Part shown: positions 1 through 8,749 of the stretch, one piece after another | How positions within the stretch are numbered: the stretch's first letter is position 1 | How the letters are laid out: each line of letters begins with the position of its first letter | Source: Dichomitus squalens LYAD-421 SS1 | Lineage: Eukaryota; Basidiomycota; Agaricomycetes; Polyporales; Polyporaceae | Length of the DNA: 17,683 bases | NCBI RefSeq assembly: GCF_000275845.1 | Contig: NW_006766900.1 | Coordinates: forward strand, 425,704-443,386 | Reading direction: 5' to 3' | The notes under the pieces: model-generated | What the model saw: the letters and a program-made list of their open reading frames with translations, nothing else | What the model was told of the DNA's origin: nothing | The model's database searches: none | Made by a program: the position numbers and the translations under genes

Positions 1-29
1 GAGCAATGGAGACAGGATATACAGGGCCT

Positions 30-530
30 GACCCCAGTGTTCGGACAATTCTCCGCACAGCAGGTCACGATCTGTCACGCTTGCCGACACCTGCCGGTCT
101 TCGGGGAATCCCCGTTCTCCAGCTTGATGAGCCTTAGCCGAGCATCCCGAGCAAGTCGGAGAGTCAAACTGTGGCTGCATTGTCACGCCCTTGAGGGCTG
201 CTTCTTGTTTCTCCTCTGTGTTCCCCTGAGCAGGCCTCGGAAAATTGGGTAGTGAGTAATATGCGTAGGTAGAAATACGTACACGAAATTTGTATGGAAG
301 CGCCCGAAGAGGGATACGAAGCGAGACTCCCGAAGCTTTGATAGGGAAGGGTTGCACCACTCCCTTCTGCAAGATCGCCCCAAGGGCTTATGATATAAAT
401 TCAGTTCTTTTTGCTGCTTATTTGGAACACATATGGGCACCTACCTTCCAACTTGCAAGTTTATCGAGTGGACAATGACGGAGATACGGTCGTTTGTCCG
501 AGCACTGGGGTCTGTCCAAACACTGGGGTC
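30..530. mobile_element. Putative MITE-like unit bounded by short inverted repeats
   Basis: The motif GACCCCAGTGTTCGGACA at 30-47 recurs inverted near 500-530. There are two tandem copies there: TGTCCGAGCACTGGGGTC at 495-512 and TGTCCAAACACTGGGGTC at 513-530. Each differs from the left copy by one or two bases. The enclosed 450 bp have no convincing coding frame. A short non-autonomous DNA transposon is the simplest reading. The CAGTG core resembles hAT-type ends, but I see no clear target-site duplication. The left edge is only 29 bp from the window end, so the unit could be part of something larger. Confidence 0.45.
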
Positions 531-591
531 GCGATAGTAGGCATAGTATACGTCAATCAACTGTATGTGCAGTTCACCTTGGGCCGATGAT

Positions 592-1873
592 CTAGGTCTG
601 CTTACTGTGCGCTAAAATCCAGGGGATGCACTCGTCCACAAACTTCTCCTTCACGCTATCGGGCTCATGAACAAGTTCGTGATACCCGTCCTGTACGAAA
701 CGATTAACCATACTGATACCCGTGAACTAGAGTCGACGTGAGACCCATACCTCGAACGCCTTGAACTCTTTGTCTTGCGCGTCAACCTTCGCGAAGAACT
801 CTTGTGACGCGGCATAGGAGGTCATCTGGTTCACATAGTTGGTCAGCGAGCTGAATAATGCTCCGTTTGATTCATCTGTACCTTGTCTGCAGTACCATGC
901 ACGAGGAGTAGCTGCAAGTAAGATAGGTTGAAGGTGTACTGACCAAAAGACACGAAGGACACGCACAGGGAGATTCTTTGGCCAATGTGTGTAATCCTTC
1001 CCAAGTACCTGTTCGCACTGATTCTCTCATTCAGTCCATGAGTGATATGGCTCGGAGTCTTGGCAACACTTACTCCTCCGAGGACTTCGTCAAGCGCCTT
1101 CAAGGACACTGTTTTCGGGCACATAGGATCCTTCTCTGCTGCTTCGTTGACCATCCTGTCGTGAGTTAGCGCCTTTTTTCACGTAGGTTACGGTTAGTTT
1201 CACTATACACAGCATACATTCAGCTGTATGGCAACACTCACATCTGAGTTCACAGGCGCAGGTACAAGCATCAGGGGAAACAGTTTCCCAACCATGCCGG
1301 CCACAAACCGCACGGGCCGTGGCACAGGGGAGGGCTGTACAATTAGAGGGCTTGTGGCTACGACACCGGATAGGAGTGATATGCTCTCTTGTGTTGGAGG
1401 CGGAGAGGTGCGTGTAGGAAAACCTAATGATAAACCTCCTCCCTGCGATCGAAACCATTAGAAGTGTTGTGATCACTGCCGGACGCGGATAACAACCATA
1501 CCATCGAGTGACCCATCAAGAATATCGGCAGCTTCGGAAATCGCTTATGAACAAGCTTCAGAGCCCAATCGATGTCCGCGAACTGCTCCCGAAAGGTCGT
1601 CTTGCAGTACGTACTCCCTGGGCTCCTGTTCTCTTCATCCATTCCCGTTCGACCAAAGCCCCGCTGGTCGAATGCAAAGACCGTGATTCCGCGAGACGAG
1701 TAAATCCCGTGGGCCCACTCATATCGCCCAACATACTCAGCAAATCCATGAATGAAGAGTACCACTGCGCGTGGGGAGGACGCGGTGTACGTGCGCGTGT
1801 AGAAGTGGGTGTCTTCAGGGCCTAGCAGCCACTCTTCAGTGAAGGTTGACGATTCTGAAGTTGAAGTCGCCAT
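592..1873 (-). CDS. Monoacylglycerol lipase-like serine hydrolase A (alpha/beta hydrolase, 305 aa, 7 exons)
   Basis: This family cleaves monoacylglycerols into fatty acid and glycerol, usually at lipid droplets or membranes; the true substrate here is not known. The exons are 1873-1502, 1442-1242, 1172-1074, 1008-967, 911-882, 825-751 and 690-592. All introns are phase 0 and 55-69 nt long. The oxyanion-side motif HGF is at residues 42-44. The nucleophile elbow GHSMGGG is split by intron 1 after GHSM, with Ser123. The lid region is in exons 2-3. The catalytic Asp247 lies in LLLVHGTADK and the catalytic His277 in GYHELVHEP. The length matches the family (about 300 aa). The start at 1873 begins the conserved N-terminal WLLGPEDTHFYTRTY block. 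All three catalytic residues are present, so it looks functional. Copy B at 8750-10395 is a paralog with the same exon plan. Confidence 0.93.
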
Positions 1874-1931
1874 GCACGGCGTATTCTGGATGGGGGATAC
1901 CGAGCGCAGGTGCGTGATAGGCAGCAGCGCA

Positions 1932-1990
1932 CTGTGAGGACAACAAGGTCATAATCTGGGGCCATTATATCGGTCACAATACATACTTAC
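1932..1990 (-). other. Possible 5' UTR intron of hydrolase A
   Basis: On the minus strand upstream of the start codon at 1873, a near-consensus donor (CAGG|GTAAGTATGT) sits at 1990 and an acceptor (TCCTCACAG) at 1932. This gives a 59-nt intron, the same size class as the coding introns. A TATA-like CTTATAGAAC lies further upstream near 2051-2060. In the alternative reading, TATAATGG near 1962-1969 is the TATA element and there is no leader intron. Sequence alone cannot decide between them. Confidence 0.3.
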
Positions 1991-2351
1991 CCTGCACGGG
2001 CGCAGTCAGCTACGTCACAGGGAAGATGAAGATTCAAGGGATACACTCTGTTCTATAAGTAGACCGAGATTTCTTGGAAGCCCATCTACGTCACCGAAGC
2101 AGCGCTCGGCAGGAAGCGTGGCATACACTCATCGACAAGTGGAGAGAATTCGACCAACTGACCGAGGAGGGATCACAGCACTTGACAGGATGTACTCATA
2201 TTCAGTAATGGGCACACCCGCATACATAGAACTGTCATGCAAGGCGAAGTTCATGCGATTTTGAATAGGGACATTAGTTTTCAGTCTCACGGAACACTCT
2301 CATGACAGATACATGTGGAGAAACTTCATCTTTCGCATACTTCGATTCCAC
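1991..2351. other. Intergenic stretch between hydrolase A and the membrane-protein gene
   Basis: No supported coding region is seen. It should hold the promoter of hydrolase A and the 3' untranslated region of the membrane-protein gene, both read on the minus strand. Two TGACGTAG motifs on the minus strand lie about 60 bp apart (near 2015 and 2090). They could be CRE-like sites, but this is only suggestive. Confidence 0.3.
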
Positions 2352-3834
2352 CTAGACCGTACCCTCAAACGTGTCTCCAGAACGCTGCGGCAAGCTGTTC
2401 GCTACCTTCGTATTGTCTCCGATCGAACTCTCCTCGACGTCGGCCTCATCGCCCCGCTCAACTGTGCGCGTCACCGTGAGGGAAATGGCTTGAGGCCTGT
2501 GCAGGTCTTCTCTGAGACGCAGGCCACGTCCGCGAGTAAAGCTGGAGGATGTTTTAGCCCATTGCATGCTTGCTGTTGTGGGCCTTGTTTCTTGGCCCAG
2601 ACCGAGGCCAACCCGCACAGTTATGAGCATAAATGTTATGCCGATAACTACAGGAGCGGTGCCGGACCCGATCGCTTCCAGAGGGGATCCGGTGAGATAC
2701 CAGATGAGATATAACACAACCCAAGAGCTGGAGGAGATGAATCAATGCAGAAACCGATGAGGCTGAAATGAAACATACGTCCAGAAGGCCGCGCTCTCTA
2801 CAAGGATGGCCATGCTGTTCTATAATGAGGAGAGGCTTGTTCCATCGCCGATGCTGACCAAAGCTAACAAGGAGACTTCGGCCGTCTCCCAGGACGCCAG
2901 TGTTCCTCAGAAGCCGGTTAGATGTCCAGACTCGATATCCTATGACAGCTATTGGCAGTTCAGTTATGACTGGAACGCACACATGGTATAGCTGCTCACC
3001 AGTCCCATAAACGTTTGTACTGAGCCACATTGTGAGATTATACAGCTGAGATACATGTTGTCTACACACCAGACAGTTGTAACACAAGTCGCAGTGATCC
3101 AGGGGGCGACCACCTCAGTGAATACCCCTGTGTCTGAGTGAGACAGCGTGAACTGATGTACCATCCCACTCCCAGCCACTTCCTCAGGGAATTATCGTCA
3201 GAATGCTGGCCGTGGCTCTGAAGGTTTCCCGCTTACCTATCACTCCGATCACAGTGAGCACTGGGAAGAGTGTGATCCAGTAGTTCTTGCCCCACACTAA
3301 CCAGACACGATAGGTCTGCACGTCATCATTTCAAACGGGATCTAGTGTTTCAGGACGTGAAACTACCCACAATGACAACATCGCCGAGGAACATATCGAT
3401 CACCAGCAGGATGAGCCTGGCGACCTGCGTCCTCTCACGTAAGTCGGTGAAGAATAGGACGGCCGCCTCGCCACCGCCAAGTTCGTTGACCATTGCCAGA
3501 ATAATCCTCTTCGCGGAGTAACCAAAGTGCTTGTAACGTATTAGGGGGCTTAGTAGACTACGAAAAGGCATTCAAATCGCAGACATACCACGGTAACTGT
3601 GAGCATCAATAGGACGTTGGCAAGAATAAGGGGGGACCTCCTCAAGCCCCAGGTTGTCGATAGCCGATTTCTCCACCGAGGAGCATCGTCGCTGAGCTCG
3701 TGACATTGACCATACACTTTCCTGTGTCGACGCGCGAGTAACACGAGCGACACTGGGGAGAGTAGTACGAAGATCCCAAAGAGGGTGAACTCGAGAAAGC
3801 CAGAGACCAGATTCACAGTGTTGATGTTGATCAT
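2352..3834 (-). CDS. Seven-helix integral membrane protein, Agaricomycete hypothetical family (369 aa, 8 exons)
   Basis: The exons are 3834-3589, 3529-3371, 3315-3237, 3178-3070, 3019-3000, 2948-2869, 2819-2779 and 2727-2352. They total 1,110 nt with one open frame across phase 0, 1 and 2 introns of 49-59 nt. Predicted membrane helices are near residues 8-33, 68-92, 118-140, 146-168, 183-210, 233-256 and 266-289, followed by a charged, Ser/Thr-rich tail of about 80 residues. Landmarks shared with a large mushroom family, recalled rather than searched, are GDVVITYRVWLVWG (129-144), APWITATCVTTVCTNVY (186-202), MAILVESAA (234-242) and VIGITFMLITVRVGLG (272-287). The function is unknown; the layout resembles a 7TM receptor or transporter, but no ligand can be inferred. 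Exon 5 is only 20 nt, yet it restores the conserved CTNVYGT. The start at 3834 gives a short N-terminus right before helix 1. Confidence 0.85.
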
Positions 3835-4120
3835 TTCTTAGAGGGACTCGTCAGAGGGATGTCCTGAGGGCGAGTTTGGCAGCGCCCTAGTTATAGCGCA
3901 GGCTTGCGATACTTGGGGCCCGTGGGCGAGCGATGAGCCATGTCTATTAAAAAAAAAGAGGTTCTTCAGGACCCGTTGAAGATTCTCAGACAAGGACAGG
4001 AATTGAGGTGCGATTCCTTGATAGATGCACGGGCGCGGTACGATTGAAGTTGATGGATTGGAGTGACTCACCAAATTGTCGCCGCAACGGGTATTTGACT
4101 GATAAACCTACTCCCTACAG
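3835..4120. other. Upstream region of the membrane-protein gene; no gene seen
   Basis: It contains a run of nine A at about 3949-3957 and no frame that can be supported on either strand. It separates the start of the membrane-protein gene (minus) from the decayed hydrolase copy (plus), so the promoter of the former should be here. I looked on the plus strand for the 5' exons of the decayed hydrolase copy and did not recognise any. Confidence 0.3.
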
Positions 4121-4475
4121 CTAATGCAAGCTTCCCTGCCGTTGGCTTTGCTTATGACGCTGATGAGGTCCGACATAACCCTGCGGTTTTGGAGCGATCG
4201 CTTTCCTAACATGTAACCGGAGCGCATGCCATACCGTGCCTGATCCTATCTTTTTCTGAAATTCAAGGTCACTTCCTTCAAGGCCTCAGAGGAGACCTTC
4301 AACAGGATACCTGCGAATGATAAGGAGCTCAAACCTATCCAGGTGATGTGATGCTTGGCTAGCATACAACGCGTCGGGGAGACTGACCGTCACTGAAAGC
4401 GCATCACACCTTCCGCCCGACTACCTGGTCTAGCATCTCCATTGCCCGGCATCTGACGTTGTACGGTGCGTGCAA
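4121..4475 (+). pseudogene. Decayed monoacylglycerol lipase-like copy (3' exons only, opposite strand)
   Basis: Three pieces line up with hydrolases A and B. First, 4121-4167 (after CTCCCTACAG) reads FPAVGFAYDADE, matching LPLLLVHGTADK of copy A; the Pro and ADE/ADK positions are kept but the HG motif is lost. Second, 4268-4342 reads VTSFKASEETFNRIPANDKE and five further residues. It is exactly 75 nt like exon 6 of both intact genes, phase 0, with AG before and GT after. Third, from 4434 the frame HLHCPASDVV faintly matches HELVHEPDGV. No nucleophile or lid exons were found upstream, and the last exon lacks the catalytic His context. I therefore call it a remnant, not a gene. The orientation is opposite to the intact copies. 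Confidence 0.72.
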
Positions 4476-4829
4476 TCACGTCCATGTGACGACGAGAATA
4501 AGGCACGGCTGTGCGATATCATCGTAATCATCATCGTGAGTGTCTTTGAAAGTAGCGTGTACGTGGAAAGAATTCGGAAAGCGCGTCTAGCGCCAACGGA
4601 TGGGACAGGCAACTCGGCAAATTCTACTCAAACTTTTCGAAGTCTGCAGTTGCGAGGTATGGTTCGAGTTAGATCGAGAGAGAACAGGGAACTCCATTGC
4701 TAATTCGACGTAGAGACTATGTATGGAGATACACGCAAAATTATTTGCATCGCTATAGCACGGCACCCGTATCAGTTGCACTACTGCTAGAGGGAGTATA
4801 GTACCGGTATATCAGACGAGGACGAGACG
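4476..4829. other. Non-coding stretch after the hydrolase remnant
   Basis: An open plus-strand frame runs to 4703, but its composition is not protein-like (a short Ile/Val run, then Arg/Ser-rich sequence) and it matches no family I know. I see no other structure here. Confidence 0.3.
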
Positions 4830-5543
4830 GAGAGGAGATGCACGGTGAGATGTTCGTAGGGAGGAATGGGGGCAGGTTCAGGATATTTGTTTCGGATTCA
4901 CCTAACAGGGGCGAAGGACATATGGTGCGGACCGAAGCAAGGAGCGGATGATGCTGCGGCGGGACGGGATTGCGTCCCGTGCGCGGCTCACTTACACTGA
5001 CGGACACAGACACGAGAATCGAAAGAAAGAGAAGGAGAATAGGAAAGGGGGAAGCATAGTAGAGAAGGGATAATACGAAAAGGGTGGGGCAGGAGGATGC
5101 GGGGTAAGGACAGTCTATGAGCGGACGCAAGAGGCAAGACGAAAGTCAAGTTGATAAACAACAAGCAACCAACAACCCAAGGTCCGCAACGCACTCGCGT
5201 GACGGCTCGAGATGAGCGAAGCACCCTTCCATCGCCGCGTCGCCACCTCTAGGAGAAAGAAAGAGGGCAGGAGGCACGAGAGATAAACCGAAACGAGGAT
5301 GCCGAGACAGGAGGGCGACAAACGAGGGGTGTGCCGGAGCAGGACGTCCGAGTCAAGCGAGGTAGTACACTGGCAGAGCATTGTAGAGAGGCGTCATTCA
5401 ATGCGAGTGAGGGGCGACGAGAGCGAGCACGATATACAGACAAGGAGGGCGGGGTATCCAAGTAGTCGCCGGATCATACAACGTGGTCAGGGGTATGTGT
5501 CGTCGTTATGTGCATTTTCCTCTCATCAGAAGATGAGGCGCCC
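4830..5543 (-). other. CT-rich (minus-strand) region downstream of the RRM gene, probably its long 3' UTR
   Basis: The plus strand is strongly A/G-rich here, notably near 5015-5090 and 5250-5300, so a transcript continuing from the RRM gene would be pyrimidine-rich. Several open frames on both strands are by-products of this biased composition. The RRM gene ends at 5544, and no other gene start is visible, so a long 3' untranslated region is the simplest reading. A CT-rich promoter/leader of an unseen minus-strand gene would look similar. Confidence 0.35.
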
Positions 5544-8357
5544 TCATGCTGACGCCTCGACCTCGCCCGATGGAATATCCGCAAGTTCCTCCTCCTTAAT
5601 CGGCACAGTGTCCTTGAGTGGGTTCGGCACGTCCTCCGGGGGCTCGATCGCACTGGGAGGCTGCGAGCTGCCCCCTCCGCCCCCGCGACGGCCACCTGAG
5701 CCGCCCTGCGGGCCCGAGCGCGGCGGGTTCGCACAACGGTCCTTGCCGTGCGCAATGCGGAGGTTCGCGTAGTCGGGCTTGTTCTTCACACCATCGATCG
5801 CTTTGATGGCGTTCGCGATGTTCGTGAAGTTGACGAACGCGCAATTCTTCTCCTTTAAGAAGTTCACCAGCTCGATCTCCCCGTACTCGCCGAAGTCGCG
5901 CTTCAGCTTGTCCTCCGTGAACGTGTCGAAGTCTTCGATATTCCCCACGTAGACGTTCCGTGTCGCACCCGCGTGCACAGCGAGCGCGAGCGCGGGCGGC
6001 AGCGGCCCCGAGTTCTTGCCCCATCCGATCTTGAGTCGGCGGTTGTTGAGCGTCAGACCTTGGTAAGACGCCACTTGGAAGAACGTCAGCGCTGCCGCAG
6101 GGTCGACGAACGTCACGAACTGCAATTCGCGTATTAGCCACGCCTCATCAGGAGAGCAATGCTGCAGAAACGTACCGCAATATGCTTATCCTGCATGTAC
6201 CTCAAGCTCTGCAACACCCCACCGCGTATCGCATTGCACAAATCCTCCGTCGTCGTCTCTGGGTGGATGTTGCCCAAGTACACCGTGCGGTTCAGGGCCT
6301 GGCCTCCCGCAGCAGCAAAGCTCGTCAGCGCGTCGGGCGAGAACTGCATGTACGGCGACAGCGGGCTCGCGAACGGGTTGCCACCTGCACCCGCAGACAC
6401 GGGGCTTAAGACAGCGCTCTGCGCCACAAGGGACTGCGCTGCAGCAGCCTGGGCAGCCTGAGCTGCAGCTTGCTGCGATTTGGGGATGTACGCGCAGCGG
6501 TCCTTGCCGTAGTTCACTCGCTTGCCTGCCCACGCAGGCTCCGTCGGGAGCGTGTTTACGACCTTCGTCGCAGTCGAGATCGAGAGGAAGTGCACGAAGC
6601 CGATGTTCTTGTCGCGTACAATCTTCACCTGGTCGATCAGCCCGAACCGGCTGAGGTCGTCCCGCAGCTGCTCCTCCGTCATACTCTCCTCCAGACCGCC
6701 CAAGTACACATTGCGTGACGCGTTGCTCTGCTGGATCGCGAGCGCGACCTGCGATGGCACGGGGGATGGCTTCCCCCAGCCGATCTTGAGCTCCTGCCCG
6801 TGCAGCGAGAGCTTCTTGATAAGCGCGTCCGCGTGGAACGCGGCAGCAGTGGCACCGTCCAGGAAGGACAGGAACACGCACGACTTCTCGGGCAGGACGC
6901 GGATGGACTCGAGCGGACCAAAGTGAACGAGGTTGAGGAGCTCGTCGACCGACGCCGTCGCAGGGAGGTTTCCGACGTAGACCGTGCGCGCCGTCATGTT
7001 GTTCTGCGCAGAGAGCGCTGCTGTAATCGCCGCCGGGGAGTAGGGTGACGCAGCGGGGCCAGGGATCGTGAGCGAGGGAAGACGCTGCTGGTTGAGGTTT
7101 TGCTGAGGGGCCGGCGAGGTCAGCATCGTGCGACAACAGACGGATGGAAGGAGACACGAAGAGTGAGAAATGCAGAAACCACTGCTTGCTAGGAAAGAGA
7201 GGATGCGCCTTGGACCGCCACATGCGGCTGCCCTTCGTACAACGGCAATGGACGAGAAAAGGCACGCACTTGTTCACCCCGCCGGCGCTCCTTGCCGTCG
7301 TCCCATCTGGACCTTCCAAGACACTCGAACCATCAACACGAGCCTATACTCGGCAATCGCGCCAGAACATGTTGATCAGAGACACATACTCTCCAAGCGA
7401 CTGTCTCTGGGATGAACCAAAGTCCGGAAAAACGGTTTACGTAATACGTCTCCAATGCAACAGCTGCCTCCGCCGCTAAGATGAGGTAACAAGGCTAGCG
7501 GGAAGAAGACGTGGCGTCGCCCGGGGGCTGCCCATACGAATTACGAGCAGGCAAGATCAAGGCGAACCAACGCAACAACCGCTCGAACGAAGGCAAAACA
7601 GAAAGAAATGAATAGAGGAAGATAGATAGAGAAAGCAAGTCAAGCAAAAGAGACACCAAGACACACCTGAGCAAAGCTGGCCGCCATTTGTCCATTATAC
7701 GGGAATCCTCCAAGCATGCCCATCGCCGGCAGTCCCATGCCCAACATGCTGTACCCGTTGAAAGCGTTGTACGGATTCGCGCTGTTCGGCGTCGCCGACG
7801 GCGGCTGCTGGTTCTGAGGCGTATACGGACCTGCAGTGTTCGGACTCATCTGTTGACCCATCCCGTTCGTCGCTACCGCAGTGTTCAAGGTCAGCGAAGG
7901 AGTTGAGTAGAGTGCGTTACCGCCTCCCGCTCCAGAGGGGAAGCCGGTCGAGTTGGGGGGCGAGCCGTTGAAGCCGTTCTGGGCCTGCGCAATGGAGGCC
8001 TGAGGGCCGTAGCCGTAGTTGGCGAACGCGTCGCGATTGGATGCTGCGCTGGCGGTGCCATTGGGGCCAAAGGAGGTGGGGGACCAACGAGCCTTTTTGG
8101 CGTCGGGGCCGCCGACGGTTTCCATGGACCTCTGCTGGCGGTGCAAAGGGAGGTAAGGTGTCAAAATTGCAAGTCGGCAGGAACCAAGTGGATGTTCGAA
8201 GGCGAGGAGCCGCATTGCGACGAATAAGGAGAAAGGGTCGAGCGATGAGCTGGCTACACTTTCCGGATGAGCGCAGTGTGCTGACCTTCATCATGTCGAT
8301 ATCGAAGCCGGCGTAGGGTTGGTATTGGGACGCAAACGCGGTCTGGGTGTCTTCCAT
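5544..8357 (-). CDS. MRN1: Four-RRM RNA-binding protein of the Mrn1/Nrd1 family (680 aa, 4 exons)
   Basis: Yeast Mrn1 and fission yeast Nrd1 are the named relatives; they bind mRNA and influence its fate, including differentiation and stress responses. The exons are 8357-8286, 8134-7667, 7102-6176 and 6119-5544, all phase 0. Intron lengths are 151, 564 and 56 nt. Residues 1-215 are low-complexity (Gln, Asn, Pro, Gly). RRM1 is about 219-291 (VYVGNLP), RRM2 310-385 (NVYLGGL), RRM3 452-525 (TVYLGNI) and RRM4 544-616 (NVYVGNI). The family signature [10 protein letters not shown] follows RRM2 and [10 protein letters not shown] follows RRM4; KIGWGK ends RRM1 and RRM3. An Ala/Gln stretch (391-410) separates RRM2 from RRM3, and the tail is Gly-rich then acidic. 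Exon 2 could begin three bases later (8131), because two AGs are adjacent. The leader before the ATG is CT-rich. Orthology to MRN1/nrd1 is inferred from domain order and signatures. Confidence 0.92.
7103..7666 (-). other. Unusually long second intron of the RRM gene, possible internal promoter
   Basis: The donor is CAG|GTGTGT at 7666. The acceptor is GCCCCTCAG at 7103, with a CTGAC branch site about 20 nt upstream. At 564 nt it is about ten times the usual intron here. The first 100 nt on the coding strand are CT-rich, like the leaders of genes in this window. An ATG at 7126 is in frame with exon 3. A transcript starting inside the intron would therefore encode 508 residues with all four RRMs but without the low-complexity N-terminus. 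This is inference only. Confidence 0.45.
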
Positions 8358-8749
8358 GGCGAGAGAAGGAAGTATGAACGGGGCGGGTGATGAAAGGAGA
8401 GAACGCGAGTCAGAGAGCGTGGGGGCGACGGGGGCGACGTCCGCGGGGAAACGAGTGTGGGCAGAAAAAGACACGCACAAAAAGGGAGCGAGTGCGGACG
8501 GTGGGTGGATGTGGTCAATTTAAAAGCTCTTGCGAACACAACTGAGGCTGCCCACCCCGCAGAGAAGAAGGAAGAGATGGTAGGAAACGAAACGACGGAG
8601 ACAAGAAACGAGTCGGCGACAACGCTCTCTGGCATCCGCCGCCAGCGATCACACGCATCGCACGGACCACCTTCCGACATCGGCATAGCGTATCCAATTC
8701 GCCCACGGACATGATCACAACGCCCGGAAATACAATCCATCAACAGCCA
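8358..8749 (-). promoter_or_regulatory. Promoter and leader region of the RRM gene
   Basis: These 392 bp separate the stop of hydrolase B from the start of the RRM gene on the same strand. The minus strand just before the ATG (8358-8470) is CT-rich, as is common in fungal leaders. An AT-rich TTTTAAATT on the minus strand at about 8517-8525 could be the TATA-like element, roughly 160 bp upstream of the ATG. No coding frame is supported. Part of the region must also serve as the 3' end of hydrolase B. Confidence 0.4.

Noticed and set aside
5299..5772. 157-codon plus-strand frame
   Set aside because: It lies antisense to the last exon of the RRM gene and the purine-rich flank. Its Pro/Gly/Ser composition mirrors the Gly-rich tail coded on the other strand.
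6186..7319. 377-codon minus-strand frame overlapping the RRM gene
   Set aside because: It is in a different frame over the GC-rich RRM exons, and the RRM motifs appear only in the other frame.
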